Shown here: one piece after another, positions 30,181-42,413 of the stretch
Layout of the letters: each line of letters begins with the position of its first letter
How positions within the stretch are numbered: position 1 is the stretch's first letter
Origin: Purshia tridentata
Taxonomy: Eukaryota > Streptophyta > Magnoliopsida > Rosales > Rosaceae
NCBI GenBank assembly: GCA_003254885.1
Contig: QANT01005302.1
Span: forward strand, 1-64,000
Direction of reading: 5' to 3'
Length of the DNA: 64,000 bases
Translations under genes and position numbers: made by a program
The notes under the pieces: generated by a model
Databases searched by the model: none
What the model was told of the DNA's origin: nothing
The model's input: the letters and a program-made list of their open reading frames with translations, nothing else

Positions 30181-31624
30181 ATGGCTGCTGCTGCTGCTGG
30201 GGTTATTGGGGGAAATGGGTCTTCCTGGGTTCTTTTCAAGGATAAGCCCAGGAACAAGAAGAAGGTGACCAGAGTCATGGTCTCCTGTGTCTCATCTTCT
30301 GTTATGGATCCATACCAGACTTTGAAGATCCAACCTGGTGCCTCTGAATCTGAGGTCAAGAAGGCCTTCAGACAGCTTGCCTTGCAGGTTTGATTCACAT
30401 CCAATCCCCTTTTTAATTTGATTTTGAATAATGTGTGTTACTGGGCAGAAAATTAGACATTCATGTTGCTTATTTTCTTTTTTTAAGAGTTGGGAGCTAT
30501 TTTCTGGTTCTTGTTTTTTTTTGTTCTTGATGGAGTTTTTATTTTATTTTTTATGGTAGCTATTTTCTAGCACTCATATTTGGGTTTTTTATTGGGGATC
30601 CAATTTATTAGGGTTTTTATAAATAAAAATCAAATTTACAATCAAGTTTGTGAAAAACACTATTGTGGGGCTTTGTGGGCTGATTGTGTTTGATCAATTG
30701 CAGTATCATCCAGACGTCTGCAGAGGAAACAATTGTGGGGTTCAGTTTCACCAAATCAATGAAGCTTATGATGTATGTAACTATCTATGCCTTCCCTCTT
30801 ATATTATTATTATTATGAGAATTTCTTTATTTTTGGCGGGCATTATTTATTTATTTATATCTCAACCTCAGGCCTGGTGTTTTAAATTTTTGAGAAAAGT
30901 TTTAATAACTCTAGAATTATTGTAGAGAATTAGGAAAACAATTATGAGCAAAGATTGACTAATCCCTCATTGGTGGTGAGCTCGTGAGCAACACTGACGT
31001 ACTGAACTTAGCAAATTGTTTTGTCCTTAGAAATTAAGGTCCCCAGATATTGTTTTTCTTTCATTTTGACTATTTTTTTTAAAACCCTCTTGCTTAGGGT
31101 GAGGACCATGATGGTAATTTGGTATGGACCTTTTGATACATGAACCTTTGAAATTAATGATCAATTATCCAGCATCTTTTTGAATTGTGGGGAACAAGAC
31201 AAAGATCAATAATGTTGATGGAATGGGACTACATGCCACAATCAATTATTAGCATTTTTGTATCACAAAAAATATAAAAAATGCTTATCAGCATCTTTTT
31301 TTTATATATTGCAGAAATTGTTTGTGGATATTAGGTGTTGGGTCCCTGGATTAAGTTTCTGACTATGATGTTTTATCAAATGGTGGGGTCAAATGAATAA
31401 TATTTTCTGATTGATTTCTCTATGGTATTATGCCTATGCAGACTGTTATGAGCAATTTGAGGGAAGACTCTACCGCATCGGAGATGTATGAGTCGTACGA
31501 TGAAGGCGATGATGAGCCGATGAGAGGAATGAACGATCCAGATTGGGACATGTGGGAAGAATGGATGGGATGGGAAGGAGCTGGAATTAGAGACTACACA
31601 TCTCATATTAATCCCTATATTTAA
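30181..31624 (+). CDS. Chloroplast J8-type DnaJ-domain protein
   Basis: Three exons, 30181-30387, 30704-30772 and 31442-31624, make 152 residues. The N terminus is rich in A, G, S and basic residues with few acids (about 1-40), fitting a plastid transit peptide. A short J domain follows: [20 protein letters not shown], then the HPD motif at residues 71-73 that stimulates Hsp70 ATPase, and FHQINEAYD. The C-terminal part is acidic with [17 protein letters not shown], typical of J8-like proteins. Such proteins are plastid co-chaperones; Arabidopsis J8 mutants are linked to photosynthetic fitness. It has no Gly/Phe or zinc-finger region, so it is a type III J protein. The size is close to Arabidopsis J8. 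Confidence 0.92.
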
Positions 31625-32457
31625 AGAAAATAATTGTAATTAATCAACTTATGGTTGAAACCCAAATCCATTACAACCTAGATGGGTTGTTCGTGTATAT
31701 AGTGGAAGTGACTAAGTGAGGATATAATTATCCTTTTATGTACATAACTTAAGCTGAGGCAATGCCCGCATTTACAAATATGAAAGCTCTCAAGAATTTT
31801 ATTCACACTTAATTGGGTTTTGTTTTTATTTCTTTTTAATTGATATTTTTTGAATTATACGTGTCATCTTCACATAGGGTTATATTAATCTTCTAATATA
31901 ATTCCGAGTTTCCGACTGATTTAAATGTCCTTATGGTCACATTTATATGAGTTTCATCGTATAAAAGTGAGTTTCACATATACCTTGTTAAGAAAAAGTT
32001 ATATATAACCGTTACATATATAATATTTTATTTTCACTTCCTCAACATGGCTTATTCTTTTGTTCTCTTTGAAAATTGCCTGGCGATGCCCTTGATATTG
32101 TTAGGTAGTATGCACTATCTCTAAATTTATGTGTCGCACCTCTGGCTGCTAGCTTCAAAGTGAAGCCGAAGTCATATGCTAAACAAATTGGGTTTTGGAA
32201 ACATGCGAGGTTGGTCGAATTCTTTTATTGGGTATTATAACTTAGATGTTGATGTTGATATGAAGTGAAATTTGGACATGGGTGACTAGATTGGGCTCAC
32301 AAAACATAGACTTGGGTGTTATGGGCTGGCTTGGAGAAAAAAAGAAACAAAAGAGAGGAAAGGGCTTTGTGGGCTGCACTTTTCAAGTGAGTCTTGTTTA
32401 AGGGTCAAGTTATTATCAATTTATCGATCTATCATTTCACTTGATTATTTTTCAATT

Positions 32458-32626
32458 AATAATACTATTTTTATCATATTTATTATAATGTGTCATTATT
32501 ATACTAAACATAATTTTTTTAAAAAAATAATTTTATTTTTTTAGTATTTAATATATTAATACCATATAAATTATCACATAAAGTGATATAAATTATGATA
32601 TAAAAATATAATAAGTGTAGCTATAT
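32458..32626. mobile_element. Small MITE, copy 2 of the family at 15938
   Basis: Shares, in order, aataNtNctatt, catattNattata, gtcattattNta, aatatattaatNccata and aattatgNtataaaaatNt with 15938-16114. The ends are inverted repeats. No coding capacity. Confidence 0.6.
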
Positions 32627-33084
32627 TGTTTTTCAATCTGTTCATCCATTTCTTTTTCTATAGTATCTAAAGTTAAAATCTTCCACATTTTGGGATTGTC
32701 ATATTCTTAAATCTAAGAATCCTAAACATGTATCTAGTTGGGCAAATGGCACACTCCATCGATAACATATATAAATTATAAAAAAAAAAAAAAACCTGAT
32801 TTGATGATTCAATCACGTAAGATGGTCATTGATCAATTATTCTCTTCAGCCATGCCTTCCTAGAAGGTTACTTCGTTGCTTCAAGATATTTGATATCTTC
32901 TTCGATCTTTCCATTTGGTCAAATCCATCATGTATATCGTGCTTTTGCTACTCTTGGACATTATTGTCCCTACTCATGAATTTAATTTTCTAATTTTTTA
33001 TTTTCCTTCTTCTATGACTCAAAATTGGTTGTATGAATATCCAAAATATAGGGATCCCAAGGAGTTTGTAATATATATATATTT

Positions 33085-33435
33085 TAAATGATTTAAACTT
33101 TGACCTATGTGTCAATTCAAGATATAAATTATAGGTTGTGCCAATTTGCCTTCTTAACTTTACTTTTGATACCAATATGCTACTTTTATCAACTTGGTTT
33201 CGTTCAAAAATGTTACGCAAGTGATCATTTTTTAACGGTTAATTCATTATTTTATTTGTAATACAAAAATGTAAAAGTTAAATCACTTCACATATGCAGT
33301 CATATTTTAGACGAAAAATATAATTGGACTAAGAAAATGGGCAAATTAGTTTCAAATTAAAGTTAAGGGCACACATAGATACAATTCATAATACACATCC
33401 TAAATTAATACAAGGGTCAAAACTCAAGTCTTTTT
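33085..33435. mobile_element. Inverted-repeat element, possibly Mutator-like
   Basis: The left part (tttgacctatgtgtcaattc, ggttgtgccaatttgcc, cttaacttta) and the right part read on the other strand (tttgacccttgtattaattt, atgtgtgcccttaacttta, actaatttgccc) correspond over roughly 100 bp per arm with gaps. About 350 bp long, with no reading frame. Ends are approximate. Confidence 0.4.
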
Positions 33436-33883
33436 TGAAAACTTTTCCTCAAAAGAGAAAAACAAGATGAAGAAAACAATTGGGTTGGATCTGTCCATGT
33501 GAAGGTTGTTCTTAAGGCCCGCTTGGCGCGTTAAGTTAAAGGAGGTGTAGTGGGTAGAAACAAAATCCGACAGAACTCGACACTGACATTGTACAATTTG
33601 TACTCGTGTGCAAGACTAAACCAAAATTGTTAATTATTACTGTACCGGAAAAAAAAATTTGTTATTATTGTTATTCCTTTTTTAAAAGGAGATTGTTTCC
33701 ATGACACAAGATTCTATCAATGGTTGCTCCTCCAGAAAGCCAGTAACGAAAACCATCTGATTGCCCACCGCGACTTTCAATCAACAGCTCACTTGGGCAT
33801 GCTGCAATTTTTGCTTCTCATGTACTACTCCCTCTCGCCCACTCTCTGATTCTGAATTTAGGGCTTCAATTCCATTTTCAATT

Positions 33884-34420
33884 GCTAATTTCATTCGTAA
33901 AAAACTGTTCAATTTCAATTTTTAGCAAAGAGGACCGAACGCACCCAGCTGCAAGATACCCTGAATTTCTTCTCATTGCAGGTGATTGTTCCTCTTCTTC
34001 TTATGCCATCAATTCACATTTTTATACACGTATATGGGTTATGTATTTATATTGTATTTGTGGTCTGGAAACTGGGATTGTAGATTTGAGCCACCATACA
34101 TGTTGCTTTTGAATTTATGCTTCGATTTTTGTTGGCTTTTTTTTTTTTTTTTTTTTTATGCTAATTTCATTCGTAAAAAACTGTTCAATTTCATTGTTTA
34201 GCAAAGAGGACCGAACGCACCCAGCTGCAAGATACCCTGAATTTCTTCCCATTGCAGGTGATTGTTCCTCTTCTTCTTATGCCATCAATTCACATTTTTT
34301 ACACGTATATGGGTTATGTATTTATATTGTATTTGTGGTCTGGAAACTGGGATTGTAGATATTGAGCCCCCATACATGTTGCTTTTGAATTTATGCTTCG
34401 ATTCTTGTTGGCTTTCATTT
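33884..34420 (+). repeat. 276-bp tandem duplication over the MRS2 5' UTR exon
   Basis: Copy 1 (33884-34159) and copy 2 (34160 to about 34420) are nearly identical apart from a poly-T tract. Each includes a possible acceptor (ttag before caaagagg), a 56-60 nt leader piece, and the same donor context attgcag|gtgatt (after 33981 and after 34257). The leader then joins the acceptor at 34841-34842, 19 nt above the ATG. The duplication therefore supplies a second copy of a non-coding exon and two equal donors. Confidence 0.85.
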
Positions 34421-34861
34421 TTTTCTTTTTTGGGTGGAACTGGGAATTGGAGTACTTAAAGTTGCTTTTGAATTGCAACGTTTGTATAAATTTCTTGCCT
34501 GCTATGGATGTACAAAGACTGAGGTTGAATATGTACGGTGTCATTCTTTGTGGAATCATATGCTTAACCCATCATTTATTTTCTTTGAATTTTGATGAAT
34601 TAAATCTCTTTATTGTATTCTGAGGTTGATCTTTCAGTATGTAATTAATTTTATCTAGGACACATGATCCGTAGAATGTAGGTTTTGTCCCAACATGAAA
34701 GCGTTGAGTCAACGATCTCAGTAATCAAATCCGTAAAGACAGTAGAGAAGTTTAAGTAGATGTATCTTACTTTCTTTGTGAGTGTAATATTTAGGAATAA
34801 TGTTCTTTTTTTGAATTATTATTATTTTTTTTTGTGTTGCAGCATTTAGAGCTCATAGGTA

Positions 34862-37800
34862 ATGGAGGACCTCAAAGAGCATCTGCTTCCGCCAAAAGTC
34901 CCAAAACCTGCATCAGCTATAAACCTTCGGGAACAATCTTATCGGCCGTCGGCCTTTGGCAGGCAACCCCTACAAGGTGTGGATGTTCTGGGGCTGAAGA
35001 AGCGGGGCCAGGGCCTTCGATCTTGGATTCGTGTTGATACATCTGGGAATTCTCAGATTATTGAGGTTGACAAGTTCACCATGATGCGTCGTTGCGATCT
35101 ACCTGCCCGTGATCTACGTCTGCTTGATCCTCTGTTCGTTTACCCCTCAACCATCCTTGGCAGAGAGAAAGCTATAGTTGTAAATCTAGAGCAGATTCGG
35201 TGTATTATTACCGCCGATGAGGTTCTGCTTTTGAATTCCCTCGATAGCTATGTATTGCATTATGTGGTGGAGCTACAGAGAAAATTGACAACAAATGGGG
35301 TAGGTGATGTTTGGCAGTCTGATGGTTCTGACTTGAGCCGGAGGAGGGGAGGTAGAAATTTTGATAATGTGTTTGGGAGCACATCACCTGATTATTTGCC
35401 CTTTGAGTTTAGGGCTTTAGAAGTTGCTCTGGAGGCTGCCTGTACATTTCTTGATTCTCAGGTGTGTAGAAGAGCACAATAATTTAAGTTCTCTGTCCCT
35501 CTTCATTATTATATGCAGGGGACGAATGTTTATTTATTTGAGTAATATTTTTCAGAATATTCATATAACTTTGCCTTTTAAAAATTGATTGAATTATGCA
35601 CTATAGGTATTGAACAGATAACATAAATATCATCATATTAAGATGGCCATTTAATAGTTTATGAAGACCTGTAATGTAATTGTGAGAAAGTGGAAATGCA
35701 TACCACAGTAACCATATCCTTGTCATCTTGTGTTGAACTCAACTACGAGACGTTTTGAAGTGGCCAGGACACATGATGTGGAAATAATGAAAAAAATCTT
35801 ATCCTTCACTGCCGCGTTTAAAATTGTTAAGTCCTTTTACAAATTATACATTACGTTTGGTCCCTGAAATCTGGTGGCAATCTATCTAAATTATTAATTT
35901 GTTATCTGTTTTAGCAAACTATTAGTTTATGTTGAATCATACTTCTTCTGCTAGTCTTTTATTTGACACTGAAGATCAAAAGTCTGTACAGCCTTTTGTC
36001 AAGTGTTATTAAGATATCAAAGATTGTTATTATCATGAAAAAATGTTTTTTCTTCATTCCGTTTGTTACTGATATGATGTTCAGCAATATTATGGTCATA
36101 TTCTTTCACTAGTTGAAGAAAGCTGAAATTTTCATTGCCTTGTTTGTTACTAATTATACACTTCTTTTCCATGTTTTCAGTCAATGAAATACTTACTGGT
36201 AAAATATGTCAACCAGAGTTAAGCATATTCCTATATGAACATTGTAATATTCATTTGGGTTTGGGTGCACTTGCATAGCCTGTCAATGCACTTGATACAC
36301 CAAATGGAGTAGGGCTGTCAGATCAGTGGTGTTCATAAATGACATGTGGATTGATGGAGTGATGACCGTGTTTTGGGTAGTGTGGATGGAGAGAAATATA
36401 AAGATTTTTGGCTGTTAGAGATGGTTGGGGGTAGAGGATTTGTGGGGTAGAATCATATTTTGGTCTTCCTTGTGGGTTTCTATCTCTTCAGAGTTTAAGG
36501 AAATCCCATTTTGTGCTATTTTCTTCTGATTGGAGGGCTGTTGTAGGATAGGGGGAGGGATATGTTGTTAAAATAGATTCCTCATGTTTGTTAGTTTGTT
36601 GCTAGATTTGGTATTCAGCGAACATGTTGTCCTCTGTTTTGTATCTTTGTATGATTTATCAATTTTAATAAAATCTTGTATATTTCCAGTAAAAGCACTA
36701 ATGCTCCTTACAAATTTGAAGACACCATTGTAGTTTGAACTTTGATCATGTTTCTTCTGTATATTTCCAATAAGATTACTAATGCTCTTACAAACTTGAA
36801 GACACCATTGGTAGTTTAAAATTTGATCATGTTCTTGTTGGTTACATTCTGCAATTAGTAACTCATTTAATAATGGCATATTTTAAAGGCAGCTGAACTA
36901 GAAATTGAAGCATATCCATTACTAGATGAGCTCACCTCAAAGATCAGCACACTAAACTTGGAACGTGCGCGTCGATTGAAGAGCAGACTCGTGGCCTTGA
37001 CCCGGAGAGTTCAGAAGGTACTGCATATTCATTTCACTTATTAGCTTCACCCTGCTTAATCAACCAAATGGTGACCAAAATTTTCTTCTAACCTTTGAGC
37101 TGCACCTGTTTAGGTTCGGGATGAAATAGAGCAGCTCATGGATGATGATGGAGATATGGCGGAGATGTACCTTACTGAGAAGAAAAGTCATATGGAGACT
37201 GCATTTTATGGTGATCAATCTGTGATGGGGTACCGGTCTAATGATGGTACTTCTCTCTCTGCTCCTGTTTCTCCTGTATCTTCACCTCCCGATTCTCGAA
37301 AGCTTGAGAAAAGCTTGAGCATTGCAAGGAGTCGACATGAAAGCATGAGGAGTTCAGATAGTGCTACGGAGAGTATAGAAGAGCTTGAGATGTTGCTGGA
37401 AGCATATTTTGTTGTCATTGATAGCACCCTGAATAAGCTGACGTCGGTATGTGTAGAAGCACTTGTTTTACTGAACTTTGACAGAATATATATAGAACTG
37501 ACTTTATCTTATCTTCCTCTTGTCATGTTAACTTGAGTAGGGTAAATACAATCTTATGTTATCTCTCTCTCTCTCGTGTTTCAGTTGAAAGAGTACATTG
37601 ATGACACTGAAGATTTCATTAACATTCAGCTGGTATGTGGCTTATTTATTTCTTTTCTCCTTAAAATTTTTTGTTTGTTTCAAATGTTGCCCAGAGCACT
37701 ATTCTAAACAACTGAACATAGAAGAAAAATAAAAGAAAAAATGCCTGGATAAAAGATTGCATTGGGTATATAATCTTATTGCTTTGGAGGCAATTATTAA

Positions 37801-38183
37801 AGAAGAAACTTTTTTTGAGTCAATTAATTCTGTTGCCTCAGATGACACCACAAATATTAAAAAGATGTTAGATGTAACTTTCAGTTTGTTTCTTTGAATT
37901 TTATCTATATCACGAGAACAGAAATTTGACACCAGTTAGTTTTTGCTTTCAGGATAATGTCCGAAATCAGCTGATTCAATTTGAGCTACTACTCACAACT
38001 GCAACTTTCGTTGTTGCTATATTTGGGGTTGTAGCTGGAATCTTTGGGATGAACTTCACAATACCATTGTTTGATAACCCTGGTGCATTTAAATGGGTAC
38101 TTATAATTACAGGAGTAACTGGACTCTGCATATTTTCTGCATTTGTGTGGTTCTTCAAATACAGAAGACTGATGCCACTATAG
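34862..38183 (+). CDS. MRS2/MGT-type magnesium transporter
   Basis: Five coding exons, 34862-35461, 36889-37017, 37114-37446, 37585-37632 and 37953-38183, give 446 residues. It belongs to the CorA/MRS2 family of pentameric magnesium channels. Features: conserved VDVLGLKKRGQGLRSWIRVD near residue 45, a long helical soluble domain (DLPARDLRLLDPLFVYPSTI, EIEAYPLLDELTSKIS), EELEMLLEAYFVVIDSTLNK, then two membrane helices (about 384-401 and 417-437) with the selectivity motif GMN at 402-404 and a basic C terminus. The group of Arabidopsis MRS2-1/MRS2-10 (MGT2/MGT1) fits best, which are tonoplast or plasma-membrane proteins. The N-terminal start is supported by LKEHLLPPKVPKPASAINLR. The leader is split by an intron and its first exon is duplicated. 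Intron 1 carries a LINE remnant. From memory, J8, MRS2-10 and a PPR gene are neighbours in Arabidopsis too. Confidence 0.95.
36335..36690 (+). mobile_element. 3' remnant of an L1-type LINE in MRS2 intron 1
   Basis: The plus strand encodes, with one frame change, FWVVWMERNIKIF and then VEDLWGRIIFWSSLWVSIS followed by a stop. This matches the conserved C-terminal zinc-binding segment of plant L1 LINE reverse transcriptase proteins (W..W.ERN..iF ... l.......W). A T-rich tail with tcaattttaataaaatct follows. Only the last 200 or so coding bases remain; the copy is dead. Confidence 0.55.
36678..36838 (+). repeat. 81-bp tandem duplication next to the LINE remnant
   Basis: Two adjacent units starting gtatatttccaNtaa (36678 and 36759) share gaagacaccattg and tttgatcatgtt. 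They differ at about one base in ten, so the event is older than the other tandem duplications here. It ends about 50 bp above the exon 2 acceptor. Confidence 0.75.
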
Positions 38184-39980
38184 ATGTAAAATGAACCTTC
38201 AATGAAGGAAATTAGAAATGGGAAAAAGAAATTACTATTGTTTTTTTACCTTCTAGATTAAATGGAAAGTTGGCTGGATGGATCAATTGTTTCAATTTGA
38301 TACATAAGCAACCGTAAGGGATTACATACAATATGACATTTCTGTAAACTCACCGAAAATGTATAGCTCATTTGTAAATACATGACTTTTTTCAGTTTGG
38401 AGGTACAGAGTAATAAATCATATTATGTCAATGAGGTTATGTCAACGGCCATTTTTGCAGCACACAGTGCCTGGTGGTAAAAGTTATATGCAATGAAATC
38501 CACTACCTTTCACTATTTCAGGGTTGAGTTATTAACAGAACAAAATTAGCGAGAATTTATACCTTCTTGTGTTTAAGAATTAAGATCACTTACTTTATGT
38601 ACATCATTTGATAATATCAAAAAATAAGGCTGCATGGCCTACACACTAAACCTAAGGCCTAGGCACCGAGCAATGCATCAAAGTGAATGATCCATCCCTC
38701 ACTTGTACTCTTGGAAGACTGTGTGATGTAGATCTTACAATAGATCTCACACTATGTGATTTATAATTTACGACTGTGTTTGATAAAAATAGTGGATTTG
38801 CTTGTTCACTCTTGCCTTCCTCTTTCAATTAAGATTAACCTCAAAAGCTGGCGATATGACTTGTTGAGAGTCCATGGAATGTAAAAGAAAAGACTTGCTA
38901 AATACAAGTTGTTGACATCTTAGCTGCAGCGGTAAAGTATACAACTTTGAACTATACATTGAAACTCTTGGGTGTTTGGGGCTCTCACGCACAAACCTCT
39001 ATTTAATGGTTACTTAACCATAATTTTAAGCTGTTAAGCTTTCTTTCCCTTTGCTGTACTCAAACATTTATATTCTTTTACCTGCCTGCACTGTATAGAA
39101 ACAACTATCTAGCTTATATTTCCTCAACCCCCTAATTTTTTCTTGGCAATACAGTTGACCAATTTTGAATGAAGTTGACATTTAATTATATATCTCTGTT
39201 CACCTACGTGACATCCTGACCGTCAATTGCATTGACCAGATCATGCAATTAACACGTCGAATGTTCATAATCCTGCAGGTGATGATTCAAGTGTAATTGC
39301 ATAATGATCTGCAAACAAAAATCGAAATGAACTGGAAGCTGACCCCAACACAAAAATGGAAGCCATGCAGCCATACACCTTCGGATCACCTAAATTCACA
39401 GGTGATGACCTTGATAGAGAAATTAGAAATTCAAAATTTGAATATAACAATTTGGCATATGGGTCCCCAATATGGTTGAATCTTAGCACTGATTTTAGGG
39501 ATGGAACGATTGGTAGATAACAGAAACAAGCAAAGTTGCAATTCGAATTTATTTAGGTCATCCATACTTACTGCTACATTTGTAAAACCAAATAATTGTA
39601 AGTGATTCTTCCAATTTTGATAAAAATAAGGCAACACTCTCAAGTATTTAATCAACAGGTATTTTATATTGAAGCTCAACATGATAAGATACTGAAGTCT
39701 GCTGCTAGTTGGCAATCAAAGGCATTCCTCATGGATGCAGCTTAACATGGCAAAACCATAAGTTTTCTTCTAGCTGGTTATTCAAATGTAATCCTCATGG
39801 ATTGCAATTATCAAAAAGTAGATAAAAACAGATACTACTCCTAATTGATCATGAGAAGCTGAGAACCGGTTGAAGAGGCAAAAAGAGTTCCAAAAAACAA
39901 AGACCTATGGCACCTTCCAACCAAACAAGAAAAACTCGCAGAAAGTTACAAAAAGAGTTCCAAACAAGAACAGGTTCAAA
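38184..39980. other. Convergent spacer between MRS2 and the small membrane protein gene
   Basis: Holds the MRS2 3' UTR (to about 38420) and, at its right end, the 3' UTR of the minus-strand gene. No gene, RNA gene or bounded repeat seen in between. Confidence 0.5.
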
Positions 39981-41012
39981 TCATTTAGCCGAAGATGAAC
40001 CCGAAGAAAGTCTTTGACTCCTTGCTTTATCAGCTTTTTCCAAGTAATCTTGATGAGATTGATGCTTTGCCCCTACAGGAGTGAACAAAACTGGATGAGA
40101 TTTAGCAGATAAATACCAGCTGCACAATACCTTATACATAGGAAAACATTAGGCAAAATGGTTACTATGACAAATTGCAACATGAACCATTGAGCCTAGA
40201 TATAATATTTTACATGGAATACAAACCCAAAAAAGAAGAAATACTATGTTGCACAATTTCATACTAATTCATGAATGCAAATTATAGTAACTTACATAGC
40301 TCAGATAGCCATAATATAATACAAATCAAATTATTAACTGTATACATAAGGAGCTCGAGCACTCAGTAAACAGTAAGCAAAAACCCACAAGGCAATGTGA
40401 AATGATTGTGGATTTGTAACTGACAGCTCTAGGAACCTGCACCTTACTTGCATATATACAAAATCATATTATTATTCCACAATTCAAATCTTATAGTTTG
40501 GGCAGTATCGAGTCAAGTGACTTTTATTTGAACTGAGTTGTTTACTGAGATGAATGTGGAATAGAACCACTTTGACCCAATTGATACGTTTTCACTGTTT
40601 GGTAGCCAAGAAAATTTAGGAAAAATACGAAAGTCCTGAAATTTGCAGTCCTATTTCCGTGGAATTTTTTCGTTTTCTCTTGTTACCAATCAAATGGAAA
40701 CCACAAAACACAAACTTTGATTTTGATCCCTTCTCTTTCATTGTCATACTCCCACCCACCAATCCTTCGAGAACACCAGAACGACGTCGTGTGAATCGAA
40801 ACATAAGAGTGAGAAGAGAAGTAAGAAAATTTCGAACCTCGATTCATGAGGTACCAAGGAACAGCAAAGACGGCGCTGATAATAACGATGCCGGCGAATA
40901 CGTGCTTCTTGTCCCCGCTGTACAAGTAGTGCTCCATTCTCGCCCTAAACCCTCCTCCTCCTCCTCCTCCCCCTCCTCCAGTTGCGTTACTGGGTTTGGC
41001 CTCGCTGCTCAT
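39981..41012 (-). CDS. Small single-pass membrane protein, conserved in plants (function unknown)
   Basis: Two exons, 41012-40838 and 40072-39981, give 88 residues. Layout: short hydrophilic start MSSEAKPSNAT, a run of ten glycines coded by a GGN/GGA-type microsatellite, FRARMEHYLYSGDKKH, one membrane helix (about 38-56, ending PWYLM), then a hydrophilic tail GAKHQSHQDYLEKADKARSQ and a Ser-rich end. The first exon ends with an unusual donor context (CGAG|GTTCGA), but the joined frame gives NRGAKHQSHQ, which matches what I recall of plant homologues. I do not know a function; size and topology resemble small organelle inner-membrane proteins, which is only a guess. The intron has a foldback element 140-240 nt after the donor. 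Confidence 0.8.
40595..40697. repeat. Foldback element with GTTTGG arms, copy 2 (first intron of small membrane protein gene)
   Basis: CTGTTTGGTAGCCAAGAAAA (40595 on) pairs imperfectly with CGTTTTCTCTTGTTACCAAT (40671 on) and the following caaatgg. It shares its arms with 16538-16663. More diverged than copy 1. Confidence 0.5.
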
Positions 41013-42413
41013 CTTGTTTTGATTTCGCAACTTTCCTCACTTTCTCGCACTTCTCTTGAGGTTTATTTGTGCTGTGAAAGACTGAAAGCTCAGCTTTCCC
41101 AAGTAGGCTCTGTACGTAGGTGGTTTGGGCTCGATTGTTTTTCTTCTGGCGTAGTGTTTGGTTGCGGGGTTTTAATTTCTTAACCTCGTGTAGGATGAGT
41201 GGCCACCCACTTGGCGTAGCGTATATCGTTTTTACTGTGTCCCACCACCTTCAAAACTCTACATGTATATTCTAAAAATTAAATTTGGCTTTTAATTTCT
41301 GTCCTTAGTTAGTTTGGCTGTGTTAAATGTCATTTAAAGCATTATATGCTTACGCGGAAGCTATGAGATCTAATCCAGTAGAGTAGTTCAGATGATCAGA
41401 CTTTAGATTTTTTTTAGTGGACATCAGTTCAACTCTTATAGGATTTCATGAATTCTTTAGTCTCGGCGTGAATAATTTACCTTTAACTGAACTGGAGAGG
41501 GAATTAATAGAGGTGCAGGCAAGTTGGCCCAAATGCAATGCTCCCAACTCCCTAGCAAAAAAAAAAAAGTTATGAGATTTACAAATTATTTATGTGGCGG
41601 ATTATGTTAAGGGCATTTTTGTAAAATCAACTACTCATTTCACCTTGAAATTATTTACACATGTAATCTCATATGACATATGCCTTAATATAAACTACAA
41701 AACGTTTCATCAGTTGTCATTGAAGAAAATTTGAATCACTATAACTTTTACGTAAATAAATAATGTCTCTAAAGGACGGTCAAATAAAATTGAGCTAACA
41801 AAGAATAGAACTTGAAAGACGAACTTATCATTAAGGTGTACATTATAGAGTTTTAAAGATCATGAGGTTGCTTGGGATTTATTATTGATTGGAAGATTTT
41901 GCTGACCAACTGCTTGAAACAATGTTTGAATGTGAAACTTGGATATTAAACTAGGAATCTCATGGCTAAATCCTATCATTAACCAAACAAATAACTTTCA
42001 ATGCCATTATTTAGAATACCATCATATAAAATCTCATCATTTTGAAATCCCTTGATATAAATCCCTCATCCAAACACACTTTTTATGATTTTTGTCTAAA
42101 TATGACCTATAAAATAGATTAAACTGTGAATTACTTGAGTCCAAAACTAATTAAGTCAACTTTTTTATCATTTAAGTAAATAGATGAGTTAATTTTTCAT
42201 TACATGTCTAAAAATAAATTTAAAATAATTTATTTCACGGTCTTGGGCAAAATAGGCCAAACCCACCATAAAACTAATGTAAATTTATAATAGATGAATT
42301 ATTTTTTCATTAAAGGGCAATTATTTTTTACACCCCGGGCGGCTGGTGAAGTCATCAAGTGGCTTCGCCGCTTCAGCATGCTTAAATCCCAAACTAGTTT
42401 GGTGTGTAAATTG
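41013..42413. other. Divergent promoter region between small membrane protein and PPR genes
   Basis: Start codons of two divergent genes are 1.4 kb apart. No gene in between. 41860-42085 looks like a MITE: the right end (ggatttNtatcaaggg and gtgtgtttggatgaggg on the minus strand) is a common plant MITE type, and the left end (gcttgggatttattattgat) is a weak match. Ends are uncertain. Confidence 0.4.

Larger units (their letters stand above)
31625..33700. other. Spacer between DnaJ and MRS2 genes
   Basis: 31625 to about 31820 is the DnaJ 3' UTR. The rest holds no gene. It contains the second copy of the small MITE (32458-32626) and an inverted-repeat element (33085-33435). Confidence 0.5.

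Noticed and set aside
34834-35037. Second open frame overlapping the MRS2 start
   Set aside because: It is a shifted-frame shadow of the MRS2 first exon with no similarity to known proteins.
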